Source: an archaeon
Lineage (GTDB): Archaea > Aenigmatarchaeota > Aenigmatarchaeia > QMZP01 > JAFGSV01
DNA length: 64,000 nt
Assembly: GCA_028279705.1 (NCBI GenBank)
Contig: JANQNF010000058.1
Location: 1-64,000, forward strand
Direction: 5' to 3'
Every line of letters begins with the position of its first letter. Position 1 is the stretch's first letter. Shown one piece after another: positions 7,107 through 16,741 of the stretch. Made by a program: the position numbers and the translations under genes. The notes below the pieces were generated by a model. That model did not search any database. It worked only from the letters and a program-made list of their open reading frames with translations, and was not told where the DNA came from.

Positions 7107-9698
7107 ATGCACGAAGAGTGGGAAAAAAGAAAGATTCCGGCTGCCTACAAGAAGCTTTCGTCAGGAAAGGACGGCATTTCGGACGATGATGCATACAAGC
7201 GGCTTCTAAAGCACGGTAAGAACGAGATAAGGAAGACCCACAAAGTGTCGCCGGTGAAGATATTTCTTTCGCAGTTCACTTCACCACTCATAATAATACT
7301 CATAGCCGCTGCCATGTTATCCTTTGGGGCGGGCTTTCTTCCCGGTTCAGAACCTGAGATCGTGGATTCTGTCCTGATAATGATCATAGTAGTTGCAGTT
7401 GGTGTCTCGGGATTCTTCCAGGACTGGAGAGCAGAAATGGCAATCGAGGCGCTCAAGAAGATGTCCACACCAACGGCTGTCGTTATCAGGAACGGCAAGG
7501 AAATTGAAATATCAACAAGCGACATAGTTCCCGGTGACGTGGTTGTAGTTGGTGCTGGTGATATCATACCCGCAGACGGGAAAATAATACAGTCTTTTGA
7601 CATGGTCCTCGATGAATCGATACTCACGGGTGAATCAAAATCCATACGCAAAGGCAGCGGAAACATCGCATTCATGAACACGAGCCTCATCACTGGAAGG
7701 GGGAAGATACTGGTCTTTGCGACCGGGATGAAGACAATGGTGGGTACCCTTGCCGAGAAGATGGAGAAGATATCTGACACGAAGACACCATTTCAGAAGG
7801 AACTGGACAAGTTCAGCAAGAAGATATTCTGGATGATCGCTTCGATAGCCCTTCTCATGCTCGTGGTAGGCTATTTCAAGTACGGCCTTTACAGCGCCTT
7901 TTTGACTTCGATCTCCCTTGCAGTCGCCGCAATACCCGAGGGACTTCCTGCTGTGGTGACCCTGGCACTTGCGCTCGGTGCAAAGTCCATGGCAGGAAGC
8001 AACGCCCTTGTGAGAAAGCTTCCTGTAGTCGAATCTGTTGGGTCCGTAAACGTTATATGCACTGACAAGACGGGAACGCTTACCAAGAACAAGATGTCCG
8101 TTACCAGGGTATTCTTCAATGACGCTGTATACGACAGGATGGAGATGAACCCCGACGATGTCAGGAAGATGGACAAGCTCATGCTTTGCGGATCGTTATG
8201 TAACGATTCCAAGGCCATGTTCAACGACAAGGGCGAGAAGGTGATGACGGGCGACCAGACAGAGGTATCCATAGCGGAATTTGCAATAAGCAAGAGATTC
8301 GAGTACGAAAATGCACGGGAGACCTACAAGAGGATAGGGGAAATACCTTTCACTTCCAAGAGAAAGATGATGAGCGTGCTTTGCAGCCATGGCGGAAAGA
8401 ACTACGTTTTCTCAAAGGGTGCGCCTGAGGTACTCCTGAAGCGATGCACAAAAGTGCTATATGGCGGCAAGGTGAAGAAGCTGGACAACGAGGAGCGGGA
8501 GAAAATAATGAGGCAGAACAGCGAATTCGCAACACATGCACTCCGCGTCCTGGCTTTCGCCTACAAGGAGACCCGGTCATCCGCTGCGGACGAAAAAATG
8601 GAAAAGGACCTCGTGTTCATAGGACTTGAGGGAATGCTCGATCCTCCAAGGGACGATGTCCGTGAAGCCCTTGATGAATGCAAGACAGCTGGAATACGCG
8701 TCGTCATGGTGACCGGAGACAACATCGAGACGGCCAAGGCCATAGCCAACGAGATAGGACTCGAGAGCAAGACCGCAGTTTCCGGAGACTCCCTTGAGCA
8801 CATGACAGACGAGAGGCTTTCTTCGATGCTTGACGACGGCGTGAACATCTTTGCCAGGGTAAGCCCCTTTGACAAACTTCGCATACTGAAGGTACTGCAG
8901 ATGCACAACAGGGTCATAATGACAGGTGACGGTGTCAATGATGCGCTCGCGCTCAAGAAATCCGATGTCGGCATAGCCATGGGCGGGCGCGGGACAGAGG
9001 TCGCAAAGGAGGCCAGTGACATGATACTCATGGACGACAACTTCGCGACAATAAGAAATTCCGTACGCGAAGGCAGGCGCATATTCGATAATATACGTAA
9101 ATTCGTCAACTACCAGCTGACATGCCATCTGGCAGAAGTCGTTGTCATATTCATGGCGACTCTTTTCTTTGCGCTTGACGAGCCGATACTAATTCCCATC
9201 CAGATACTCTGGATAAACCTGCTCACTGACGGCATGCCCGCGATAGCGCTGGGTCTTGATCCTGCCCTTCCTGGAATAATGCGCAGGCAGCCTAGGAGCA
9301 TGAAAGAGGGTATATTCAATCGCAACACCATGTACAGCATAGTACTCATGGGCGGCATCCTGTCAGCACTCCTTTTCACTGCCTATATATTAATTTCACC
9401 GCTTGGAGTCGAGACTGCCAGAAGCGCCCTTTTCATGGGTTTCGTGCTGTACGAGTTCATCAAGATGGCGGAGATAAGGCACAGCGAGGAGCTGAGTTTC
9501 TTTGACAACAAATTCCTTCTAGTAGCACTCGTATCATCCATAGCCCTCCAGATGGCAGTAGTGTACACTCCCCTCAATGTGTACTTCTCGGTCGTTCCGC
9601 TGGGTGTATATGAATGGCTAGTTCTCATTTCGCTTGCAGTAGTTGGATGGTTCTCCTCGATAGGCATGTCCAGGCTTCTCAACAAATATGTGAAATAA
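7107..9698 (+). CDS. P-type (type IIA-like) Ca2+-transporting ATPase
   Basis: This 863-residue membrane pump exports cations by phosphoenzyme chemistry. It has an N-terminal cation-ATPase domain, the A-domain TGES motif (DESILTGES), PEGLP in M4, the phosphorylation site DKTGTLT near 319-325 and the hinge GDGVNDALALKKSDVGIAMG near 608. The M6 motif NLLTDGMPAIALGLDP resembles SERCA/PMR1 and argues for Ca2+ (possibly Mn2+) over K+ or H+. The next gene, 24 bases downstream, is a Ca2+/cation antiporter, so the pair probably sets cytoplasmic Ca2+. All key motifs are intact. Specificity is inferred from motif similarity. Confidence 0.92.
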   Translation: MHEEWEKRKIPAAYKKLSSGKDGISDDDAYKRLLKHGKNEIRKTHKVSPVKIFLSQFTSPLIIILIAAAMLSFGAGFLPGSEPEIVDSVLIMIIVVAVGVSGFFQDWRAEMAIEALKKMSTPTAVVIRNGKEIEISTSDIVPGDVVVVGAGDIIPADGKIIQSFDMVLDESILTGESKSIRKGSGNIAFMNTSLITGRGKILVFATGMKTMVGTLAEKMEKISDTKTPFQKELDKFSKKIFWMIASIALLMLVVGYFKYGLYSAFLTSISLAVAAIPEGLPAVVTLALALGAKSMAGSNALVRKLPVVESVGSVNVICTDKTGTLTKNKMSVTRVFFNDAVYDRMEMNPDDVRKMDKLMLCGSLCNDSKAMFNDKGEKVMTGDQTEVSIAEFAISKRFEYENARETYKRIGEIPFTSKRKMMSVLCSHGGKNYVFSKGAPEVLLKRCTKVLYGGKVKKLDNEEREKIMRQNSEFATHALRVLAFAYKETRSSAADEKMEKDLVFIGLEGMLDPPRDDVREALDECKTAGIRVVMVTGDNIETAKAIANEIGLESKTAVSGDSLEHMTDERLSSMLDDGVNIFARVSPFDKLRILKVLQMHNRVIMTGDGVNDALALKKSDVGIAMGGRGTEVAKEASDMILMDDNFATIRNSVREGRRIFDNIRKFVNYQLTCHLAEVVVIFMATLFFALDEPILIPIQILWINLLTDGMPAIALGLDPALPGIMRRQPRSMKEGIFNRNTMYSIVLMGGILSALLFTAYILISPLGVETARSALFMGFVLYEFIKMAEIRHSEELSFFDNKFLLVALVSSIALQMAVVYTPLNVYFSVVPLGVYEWLVLISLAVVGWFSSIGMSRLLNKYVK

Positions 9699-9722
9699 AA
9701 GCAGCGCGTTCAAAGAATAAAT

Positions 9723-10655
9723 ATGATTGTCACGGACGTGCTTTTCTTTGCAGTAGGCCTTGTAGTCCTCCTAAAGGGAGCTTCACTGTTTACAGAAAAT
9801 GCGTCCAAGATCGCAAAGAGCCTCGGGGTCTCGGAGATAGTCATAGGGCTTACCCTCGTCGCGTTTACGACTTCACTTCCCGAACTCGCAGTAAGCGTGC
9901 TTTCTGTGTTCAGGGAAGTCCCTGGGATAGCGATTGGAAACGTCATAGGATCAAATATAGCCAACGTTGGGTTAGTGCTTGGGCTTGCTGCGATAATCAC
10001 AAAAGGTATACCTGTGCAGAAGTCAGAACTCAAGCAGGGTTATATCATGCTGCTCGTCACGGCTGTTGCGATCATTTTCATTGCAGACGGGCTGAGCCCG
10101 CTAAAGGGCTTCATACTCATCGCAGGCCTGATAGGGTATGTGTATTACCTCTCGAAGGAAAAGTCATTCAGGGAAGGCGTTGTAGAAAAGATAATAGAGA
10201 GGGAAAATTTCACAAAGGGGACAATACTTTGCCTTATAGGTGGTGCCGGGGTCCTTGTCGGCGCTGAGCTGATAGTAAATGCCAGCATGAACATAGCGAC
10301 ACTTTTCAGCATCCCTGAAACTGTCATAGGACTCACGCTGGTTGCAGTGGGGACGTCCCTACCTGAACTTGCAACTTCATTGACTGCTGCTATCAAAAAG
10401 CTTGAGGGAATAGCCCTTGGAAACATAATAGGGAGCAATATATTCAACCTCATGATGGTCATGGGAGCATCTGCTGCCATAGAGGCCATAAAGATAGAGC
10501 AGAGCCTTCTCATCTACAGTGTGCCCATGATGGCACTTCTTTCACTCATGCTCGTGCTGTTCATGAAAGTCGAGAACAGGATAGGGAAGATAGACGGGAT
10601 AGCACTTCTTTCATTATACGTGTTTTTCATTTACATGAAGTTTTTCCTTGTATGA
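9723..10655 (+). CDS. Ca2+/cation antiporter (CaCA family)
   Basis: This 310-residue membrane antiporter of the YrbG/NCX_Mj type has two homologous halves. The alpha-1 repeat is near 35-85 (TSLPELAVSV … GNVIGSNIANVG) and the alpha-2 repeat near 200-250 (GTSLPELATSL … GNIIGSNIFNLM). These are the ion-binding signatures, including both PEL glutamates. It probably uses Na+ or H+ to expel Ca2+. It lies 24 bases after the Ca2+-ATPase stop, in the same direction and probably the same transcript. The length matches the archaeal family, and both halves are complete. Confidence 0.93.
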   Translation: MIVTDVLFFAVGLVVLLKGASLFTENASKIAKSLGVSEIVIGLTLVAFTTSLPELAVSVLSVFREVPGIAIGNVIGSNIANVGLVLGLAAIITKGIPVQKSELKQGYIMLLVTAVAIIFIADGLSPLKGFILIAGLIGYVYYLSKEKSFREGVVEKIIERENFTKGTILCLIGGAGVLVGAELIVNASMNIATLFSIPETVIGLTLVAVGTSLPELATSLTAAIKKLEGIALGNIIGSNIFNLMMVMGASAAIEAIKIEQSLLIYSVPMMALLSLMLVLFMKVENRIGKIDGIALLSLYVFFIYMKFFLV

Positions 10656-10702
10656 GTGGCAGACTGGCAAAGATTTAAAACAGGCTTTCAGAATTAGATA
10701 GT

Positions 10703-12922
10703 ATGAAAATCGATAAGATTCTTGAGACGATCGGGCTCAAGGAGATGTCAAGGGCGCAGGTAATAGTCAAATTTACGCTCAAGTACTGGTGGCTATGGTG
10801 CCTTATTGCAATAACCATCTTTTCGTTCTGGTCGAGAATGATACCGGCAAAGTACGGTGAACTTCAGGCACTTGACCCATTTTATGCCTACAGGATGAAT
10901 TTGCACATGCTTGAAAACGACCTCCAGCTACCACTGCATGACAGCATGAGGTACTGGCCTGATGGTATAGGGATAGAAAAGTACGGTCCTCTCGTCTATT
11001 TCTACGTACCGGTCATGTTGTACATATCTCTCAGTTTCATTGGCGTATCGATGACGTATTTACAGTTTGCGATCATGTATCCTGCACTGATGGGCGCGGT
11101 TTCTGTCTTCTTCATATTCTGGCTCGCACGAGAAATTTTCAAGGATGAGAAGGCAGCACTATTTGCGTCACTGTTCCTTGCAACTGTGCCTGGGTATATT
11201 GCACGTACGTCTGCAGGTTTTTTCGACAAGGAAGCGACCGGAGGGGCGTTCTTTCTCATAGCACTCTTCCTTTTTATGCGGTCATACAATCGGGGATCTT
11301 TTAAGATCAGTGCACTGTCTGGTATTTTCATCTTCCTTGCAATGGGATCGTGGGGCGGTGGACAGTTTTTAATCTATACAATAGCAGTCTTTATGATAGT
11401 AAAACTCCTGATAAACAAGTACGAAGATAAGATGGTCTATTCGGCCATCGTACCATTAATTGTGGCAGTTCTCACCCAAAGGTTCTTCCTTGGCATATCC
11501 TCGACATTTGAGCAGGTGATTGCGATACTCACAATTATCCTCATAGTTGCCAGATACGCTGCAGAGAAGTATAAAATCTTAAAGGAGGAACAATTACCAT
11601 ACCTTGTCCCAGCTATCATGATAATAGTCATACTTTCGATACTCATTGGCTCAATGTTCTTTGATTTCATGTGGCATTTGGTAAATCGCGGTTTGGGAAT
11701 GCTATTCATTCAAGACAAGGGTTATATAGGAAGCACGGTCGCTGAGCAGATGCAAGGTACGTGGGCAGATGTCACATCACGGACAAGTGTGAACTATTCA
11801 AAATCAGTGATACCGCTAGTAGCGCCGTTTGACACATTTTTCAGCATATGGTTCCTTTTCATAATGGGTTCGCTTGCTGCCCTATATAACATATATACTG
11901 AAAGAAACTGGGCACTTCTCTTCCCACTATTGTGGCTTTTCATGTCGATACAGACAGTCTTTTACATGGTCAGGCTTGTATTCTTCCTAGGACCGCCCGC
12001 GTCCATAATGGCAGGATACTTCCTTGCGGACATTATCAACCGGCTATCGAGATCAAATTACATGAAAAAGACGGAAGGGCTGAAGAAGATGAATATATTA
12101 TCCATACCTTTGATTATAGCAATTGCAATGATCATAACTTCCAATATCGCAACTGGTTACGTGTTCTGCAATTCGCTTGGACCATCATTCAACCAGTACT
12201 GGAAGGAGTCGATGGACTATCTTGCTAAAGAGACACCGGTCAATTCTTCCATACTTTCATGGTGGGATTTCGGTTACTGGTTCCAGACTAGAGGCGAAAG
12301 GCCGAGTATCGCAGACGGCGGAAATAACAATGGTACAGTCAACTCACAGATAGCAGACTGGTATGTTTCGAACACTGTCAATTGGACTGATTTCAGGTCA
12401 TGGTTCAAAGGCAAGGATGTCAGCTACATACTCATGGACTATACACTGCCTGGTAAGTATGGTGCCATATCAAAAATAGCATCCAGGGGCAGGCAGGTTA
12501 CTGGCATGCTGCAATTCCAGCAGACCAATGTTTACCCGCAGCAGAACAAGACGATAATAGAATATAAAGCCGATCAGTACACGATATGGATGCCCGTTGG
12601 CAGCAACGGAAACATAGCAGGCAATCCCATATTCATGGTGTCACAGGGTGATCAGTATCTCGGAAGGAATTTCATAGAAGACATATGCACGACTAATGGT
12701 ATAGTGAAGATAGTTGCTGCAGAAGGCGCGGATGTCATGCCTGGATGCGTGACAATAACGTCTTATGGACTTTTCTATATACCACCCGAAACAGAGTTTT
12801 CAATATTCACAAACCTCATGTTCATGGACGGATACGGCATACCAGACATCGAAAAAGTATTTGATAATCAGCTGATAAAGATTTACAAGCTTGATATAAA
12901 CGAGACGCCAGTTAACTTATAG
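10703..12922 (+). CDS. aglB: Oligosaccharyltransferase, STT3/AglB family
   Basis: This single-subunit OST transfers a lipid-linked glycan to Asn in N-X-S/T sequons outside the membrane. It has 739 residues: a multi-pass N-terminal half (from about residue 30 to 490) with an acidic first-loop motif (ALDPFYAYRM) and a soluble C-terminal domain holding the hallmark WWDFGYW at about 520-526. RPSIADGGNNN follows, and a stretch DYTLPGKYGAI resembles the DK motif. It ends convergently (6-base overlap) with the operon making an acetamido-uronic acid sugar nucleotide and a lipid-carrier GlcNAc-phosphotransferase, which plausibly builds the glycan it transfers. The ATG at 10703 follows a TTTAAA element. 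Confidence 0.95.
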   Translation: MKIDKILETIGLKEMSRAQVIVKFTLKYWWLWCLIAITIFSFWSRMIPAKYGELQALDPFYAYRMNLHMLENDLQLPLHDSMRYWPDGIGIEKYGPLVYFYVPVMLYISLSFIGVSMTYLQFAIMYPALMGAVSVFFIFWLAREIFKDEKAALFASLFLATVPGYIARTSAGFFDKEATGGAFFLIALFLFMRSYNRGSFKISALSGIFIFLAMGSWGGGQFLIYTIAVFMIVKLLINKYEDKMVYSAIVPLIVAVLTQRFFLGISSTFEQVIAILTIILIVARYAAEKYKILKEEQLPYLVPAIMIIVILSILIGSMFFDFMWHLVNRGLGMLFIQDKGYIGSTVAEQMQGTWADVTSRTSVNYSKSVIPLVAPFDTFFSIWFLFIMGSLAALYNIYTERNWALLFPLLWLFMSIQTVFYMVRLVFFLGPPASIMAGYFLADIINRLSRSNYMKKTEGLKKMNILSIPLIIAIAMIITSNIATGYVFCNSLGPSFNQYWKESMDYLAKETPVNSSILSWWDFGYWFQTRGERPSIADGGNNNGTVNSQIADWYVSNTVNWTDFRSWFKGKDVSYILMDYTLPGKYGAISKIASRGRQVTGMLQFQQTNVYPQQNKTIIEYKADQYTIWMPVGSNGNIAGNPIFMVSQGDQYLGRNFIEDICTTNGIVKIVAAEGADVMPGCVTITSYGLFYIPPETEFSIFTNLMFMDGYGIPDIEKVFDNQLIKIYKLDINETPVNL

Positions 12923-13936
12923 ACCCAAATTCCACAACCATAACACGATCATGGATAAGCAGAGCTGGAAAGCGAATGTGGTGTATACAACATCTTTCTC
13001 GTAAACGTTTTCTTTGACCTTCTTCAGTCCCACGATAATGAGATGAGTAAAATCATATATCTTTTCATGCGGCATTTCAAGGCACCCGTTTTTACCGACC
13101 TTTGCGAACGCTTCCACATCCTTCACTTTGTCGATGAACCTGAAACGTATGAACATAAATGCGTCGAAAAAGTATGGTATGAAGAGAAGTATGGCATATT
13201 TTTCCATGTTTCCCAATATAGCTATGCATGCTATGATAGCACCTACCGAATATGTCAGGCTGTCGCCTGGGAAAATTTTCGACGGGAATTTGTTGAACCA
13301 GAAGAATGCTGCAAGCGAAGACATCATTATCAGTGATATCATACTTACCCATCCCGCTCCCGAAATCCATGCAATGAGACCAAGCGTTCCCAGGATAATA
13401 ATTCCCATCCCGGCTTCCAGGCCGTTGTATCCTGCAAGCATGTTGTAACCGTTTATCGCACCGATTATTCCTAGCGGCACTATGAGAAGTGGAAACATGA
13501 AACCGAAGTCAAAGAAGCCTACGAATGGTATGTTCATAATAGCATCACCAGCGTTCACTACCACGAGAGGTATCGCTATTGGGACAGTTGAGAGTATCTT
13601 CGTTGAATGTCTCATACCAACTTTCCATCCCAGGATGTCGTCGATGAAACCGACGAAGCCTGCCATCAGGATGGTCGCAAGCACCGCAAGTATCTCAACC
13701 AGACCGAAGTCGCTGTTGAAGTAGAATGTATACATGAATATGTAAACTAACAATCCGGTCACTGTGCCTGCAATAACCGTCACACCACCGGCTTCCGGAA
13801 CCTCAGGCCTGTCTTGCTTGTTCATGTCTCTGCCGACAAGCTTCATGTTCATGACCTTCTTGGCCCATTTCGGTACCATCAGGAATGTGATGAGAAAGGC
13901 GGCCGCTGCGCAGATGAGTATTACAGGATCTATCAT
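12917..13936 (-). CDS. UDP-GlcNAc:polyprenyl/dolichyl-phosphate GlcNAc-1-phosphotransferase-like (MraY/Alg7/AglH type)
   Basis: This polytopic enzyme of 339 residues starts lipid-linked glycan assembly by transferring HexNAc-1-P to a lipid phosphate. The GPT/MraY signatures are present: an early DMNKQDRPEVPEAGG loop (about 37-51), GFIDDILGWK (about 95-104) with the catalytic Asp pair, and NGYNMLAGYNGLEAGMG (about 163-179). The HIP-like region is diverged. It abuts the acetyltransferase gene (stop and start adjacent) as the last gene of a minus-strand operon 15495-13937. Exact donor sugar is inferred from archaeal AglH homology and from neighbouring aglB. Confidence 0.88.
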   Translation of the reverse strand: MIDPVILICAAAAFLITFLMVPKWAKKVMNMKLVGRDMNKQDRPEVPEAGGVTVIAGTVTGLLVYIFMYTFYFNSDFGLVEILAVLATILMAGFVGFIDDILGWKVGMRHSTKILSTVPIAIPLVVVNAGDAIMNIPFVGFFDFGFMFPLLIVPLGIIGAINGYNMLAGYNGLEAGMGIIILGTLGLIAWISGAGWVSMISLIMMSSLAAFFWFNKFPSKIFPGDSLTYSVGAIIACIAILGNMEKYAILLFIPYFFDAFMFIRFRFIDKVKDVEAFAKVGKNGCLEMPHEKIYDFTHLIIVGLKKVKENVYEKDVVYTTFAFQLCLSMIVLWLWNLGL

Positions 13937-14518
13937 TTAATCACCCAGCTTTTTGTAAATTTCTTCCGAAACAGTCAGTTCTTTCTTGCAATCCTTACAT
14001 TTCAGTAAAACATCACTTCCTTTGTTTATGGCAAGTTCTACATCAGCTCCACAGGAACAGACGAAACCCTTCAATTTTGCCGGATTTCCATAGACCAGTC
14101 CATGGCCAGGAACGTCTTTTGTTACGACTGAACCCGCACCTACCATGGAGTTTTCACCTATGGTTATCCCGCACAATACCGTAGAGTTTGCACCGACTGA
14201 CGCACCGTCCTTCACATTACACTTGGTGATTTCCCAGTTACCGACGGACCTCGGTCTAATATCATTGGTAAATGTCACGTGTGGGCCTATGAATACGTTC
14301 TTCCCTATTCTGACACCCTGGAATATAGAGGCCTTGTTTCCAATTTTGGCATTATCACCGATTTTTACGTCCTTTCCGACGTAAGCGCAATGCCCGACAT
14401 TGCAGTTCTTGCCGAGCGTGGCACCTTCCCTTACATGTGCATAATGCCATATCTTGCACCCTTCTCCGATTATGGAACCTTTTTCCACCGTTGCGGTTTC
14501 GTGCACGAGAACTGCCAT
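13937..14518 (-). CDS. WbpD-like sugar N-acetyltransferase (left-handed beta helix)
   Basis: These 193 residues are mostly hexapeptide repeats (GSIIGEGCKIW…GKNVFIGPHV…GENSMVGAGSVV), forming a trimeric acetyl-CoA-dependent acetyltransferase. In the WbpA-B-E-D route, WbpD acetylates the 3-amino group of a 2-acetamido-3-amino-glucuronate nucleotide. A C-terminal zinc-ribbon-like tail (CSCGADVEL…LKCKDCKK) is present, as in many WbpD relatives. It sits between the oxidoreductase and the phosphotransferase in one transcript with no gaps, which supports the pathway assignment. Confidence 0.85.
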   Translation of the reverse strand: MAVLVHETATVEKGSIIGEGCKIWHYAHVREGATLGKNCNVGHCAYVGKDVKIGDNAKIGNKASIFQGVRIGKNVFIGPHVTFTNDIRPRSVGNWEITKCNVKDGASVGANSTVLCGITIGENSMVGAGSVVTKDVPGHGLVYGNPAKLKGFVCSCGADVELAINKGSDVLLKCKDCKKELTVSEEIYKKLGD

Positions 14519-15490
14519 TCAAACACTTCCGATAGATTTCATTATACTTTCAGTTATTTTAAGTACTTCGAGCCCGTCGTTCCCGGACACAAGCGGATCC
14601 TTGCCTTTCTTTACAGCATCTATAAAATTCTGCAATTCTAGTCTGAGAGGTTCGCTTTTTTTAACTTTTATTGGCACTTCTCTCGGTTCACCAAACTGCA
14701 GAACGAAATCCCCAAACTTGTCATAGTTCCTTTCATAGACGCTTTCATGAAGTGTCAGGTCTTGGGTTATGTAGTTGAGCTTCGCGTAACCCTTTGTCCC
14801 GGTCACGTTCAGTACCCTTATCTTCACAGGTGTTATCCAGTTTACTTCTATGAGACCATTCGTTCCATTGTACTTTAGGAAAATGTCAGCATAATCTTCC
14901 CTGTCATTGACGATTGCCTTACCTCCTGCAGCGTGTATCTTTTCGGGGTCCTTGCCAAGAAGGTACCTGAAGATGTCTATATCGTGGACAGCCATGTCGA
15001 CGATCACATTAGCATCCTTTATCCTCGGCGGGAAAATACCGACGCGCCTTGCAAGTATGGATGTTATATTACCCAGGCTGCCCTTAACTATCAGTTTTTT
15101 CAGTTCCTGCACAGCCGGGTTGAACCTTTCTATGTGACCGACAGCGAGTTTTACACCCTTCTCTTCTGCAAGTTTCACAAGCTCTTTAGCCTTTTTCACG
15201 TTTTCAGCGAGCGGTTTTTCTATGAGCAGATGTTTACCACTTTCAATCACTTTTTTCCCCACATCATAATGGAGGAAAGTCGGCACGCAAACCGAGACTG
15301 CTTCCAGACCTTCTACACGGAGAAGGTCCTCATAATTCTTGAAATACTCACACTTGTTCTTCTTTGCAACGTCCTTTCCTGCCTTTTCGTTGATGTCAGA
15401 AACGCCTACGAGGTCAACACCATCAATTTCATTGTATACCCTTGCGTGGTTTTTCCCCATCTTTCCAGTTCCTATCACACATACCTTCAT
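14519..15490 (-). CDS. Gfo/Idh/MocA oxidoreductase, WbpB-like
   Basis: This NAD-dependent oxidoreductase has 323 residues, an N-terminal Rossmann fold (VIGTGKMGKNHARVY, residues 4-18) and the family EKPLAENVKKAKEL motif near 92-105. A VGHIERFNPAV stretch in the C-terminal domain lies in the substrate region. By homology and operon order it oxidises C3 of UDP-2-acetamido-glucuronate, which the downstream DegT enzyme aminates and the WbpD-like enzyme acetylates. It starts 4 bases after the aminotransferase stop. The sugar 6-dehydrogenase supplying UDP-GlcNAcA is not in this operon; the gene at 33084-34418 is a candidate. Confidence 0.85.
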   Translation of the reverse strand: MKVCVIGTGKMGKNHARVYNEIDGVDLVGVSDINEKAGKDVAKKNKCEYFKNYEDLLRVEGLEAVSVCVPTFLHYDVGKKVIESGKHLLIEKPLAENVKKAKELVKLAEEKGVKLAVGHIERFNPAVQELKKLIVKGSLGNITSILARRVGIFPPRIKDANVIVDMAVHDIDIFRYLLGKDPEKIHAAGGKAIVNDREDYADIFLKYNGTNGLIEVNWITPVKIRVLNVTGTKGYAKLNYITQDLTLHESVYERNYDKFGDFVLQFGEPREVPIKVKKSEPLRLELQNFIDAVKKGKDPLVSGNDGLEVLKITESIMKSIGSV

Positions 15491-15494
15491 GACA

Positions 15495-16580
15495 TTACCT
15501 GTATTTCTTGATCACTTCCACGATCTTCTCGAGATCGGACCTTGACACGTTCTGATGCACCGGAAGCGACAATACCTGCTTTGCGACAGATTCTGCGATC
15601 GGGCATACGCCCTCCTTGTATCCTAAATCCTGATAAGCCGGTTGCACGTATGATAGTTTAGGGTAGTACACCCTCGCCCCTACGCCATTTGAGTTAAGAT
15701 AACCGACAAAATCGTCCCTGAACGTTCCATTCACCTTCACGGTGTACTGGTGCCATGCATGCTTGACGTTACCGTCAACGTACGGTGTTTCAAGCCAGCT
15801 TATGTTTTCCAGCTCTTCTGTCAAAAACTTCGAGTTTTTTGACCTTCTGGTATTCATTTTACCCAGCTTTTTCAGTTGCTCGACTCCGATTGCTGCCTGT
15901 ATATCCGTCATCCTGTTGTTATAACCCACCATTACATGGTCATAGCTTCCAAGTTGCCCCTGATTTATTGAGACCCTGAACTTTTCTGCAACTGCATCAT
16001 TGTCAGTAAGCATCATTCCGCCCTCACCTGTAACCATATTCTTTGATGCGTAGAAAGAGAATGTCGAGATGTCACCAAAAGTTCCAGCTTTCTTGCCATC
16101 ATATTCGGCACCGTGCGCCTGTGCGGCATCCTCTATGAGCATAACGTCATGGTCGCTGCATATTTTCTTTATTTCCTTCATATTGCATGGCTGGCCGTAA
16201 AGATGGACAATGACTACGGCCTTCGTTTTTTCAGTAATCTTTGATTCAATATTGACCGGGTCAATATTGAATGTTTTCTCACCAATATCAGCAAAAACCG
16301 GTTTTGCCCTGTTGAATAATATGGAGTTTGAGGTTGCTATGAACGTGAACGGCGTTGTTATGACTTCATCATCCTTTTTTATCCCGATTGACTCTAGTCC
16401 AAATTGAAGCGCTGATGTGCCGGACGAGCACGCAACACCATGGCTCGTGCCGATGTATGACGAGAACTTTTCCTCGAACTCAGCAACCTTCTTTCCCTGT
16501 ACGACCCTTCCTGATTTGAGCACTTCCACGACTGCGCCTATTTCTTCCTGCCCGATGTCGGGGCTAGCTATTGGAATCAT
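15495..16580 (-). CDS. DegT/DnrJ/EryC1 aminotransferase, WbpE-like
   Basis: This PLP-dependent sugar aminotransferase has 361 residues. The fold-type-I signatures are clear: an SSGTSALQ phosphate-binding segment near 58-65, EDAAQAHGA with the PLP-ring Asp near 150, and the Schiff-base Lys in YASKNMVTGEGG near 182. As first gene of the operon it would transaminate the 3-keto-UDP-GlcNAcA made by the WbpB-like enzyme, glutamate being the usual donor. The promoter lies in the 161-base gap shared with the divergent mevalonate operon. Confidence 0.88.
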   Translation of the reverse strand: MIPIASPDIGQEEIGAVVEVLKSGRVVQGKKVAEFEEKFSSYIGTSHGVACSSGTSALQFGLESIGIKKDDEVITTPFTFIATSNSILFNRAKPVFADIGEKTFNIDPVNIESKITEKTKAVVIVHLYGQPCNMKEIKKICSDHDVMLIEDAAQAHGAEYDGKKAGTFGDISTFSFYASKNMVTGEGGMMLTDNDAVAEKFRVSINQGQLGSYDHVMVGYNNRMTDIQAAIGVEQLKKLGKMNTRRSKNSKFLTEELENISWLETPYVDGNVKHAWHQYTVKVNGTFRDDFVGYLNSNGVGARVYYPKLSYVQPAYQDLGYKEGVCPIAESVAKQVLSLPVHQNVSRSDLEKIVEVIKKYR

Positions 16581-16616
16581 ACGAATCTTTCCACTTTATC
16601 AATTAAAAGAGTTGGG

Positions 16617-16632
16617 GAGTGTTTAAAAATAC
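16617..16632 (-). promoter_or_regulatory. Putative TATA box for the WbpE-B-D operon
   Basis: On the minus strand TGTATTTTTAAACACTC lies about 40-50 bases upstream of the aminotransferase ATG. It would give a leader of about 15 bases. Confidence 0.5.
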
Positions 16633-16683
16633 ATTCTCCCAAATTCGACCCATTTCATGGGATGACTATCGTCGAACTTCCTT

Positions 16684-16699
16684 GTTAACATTTAAAAAG
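16684..16699 (+). promoter_or_regulatory. Putative TATA box for the mevalonate operon
   Basis: TTAACATTTAAAAAGC lies about 45-58 bases upstream of the HMG-CoA synthase ATG, with a predicted start near 16722. GTGGGGATT precedes the ATG as a ribosome binding site. Confidence 0.55.
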
Positions 16700-16741
16700 C
16701 ATTGCAGCACGATTAATTAAAATCGTACTTGTGGGGATTAT

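Noticed and set aside
9614-10267. 217-residue plus-strand ORF
   Set aside because: It is an alternate frame spanning the P-type ATPase end and the CaCA gene; composition is Arg/Cys/His-rich and no family is seen.
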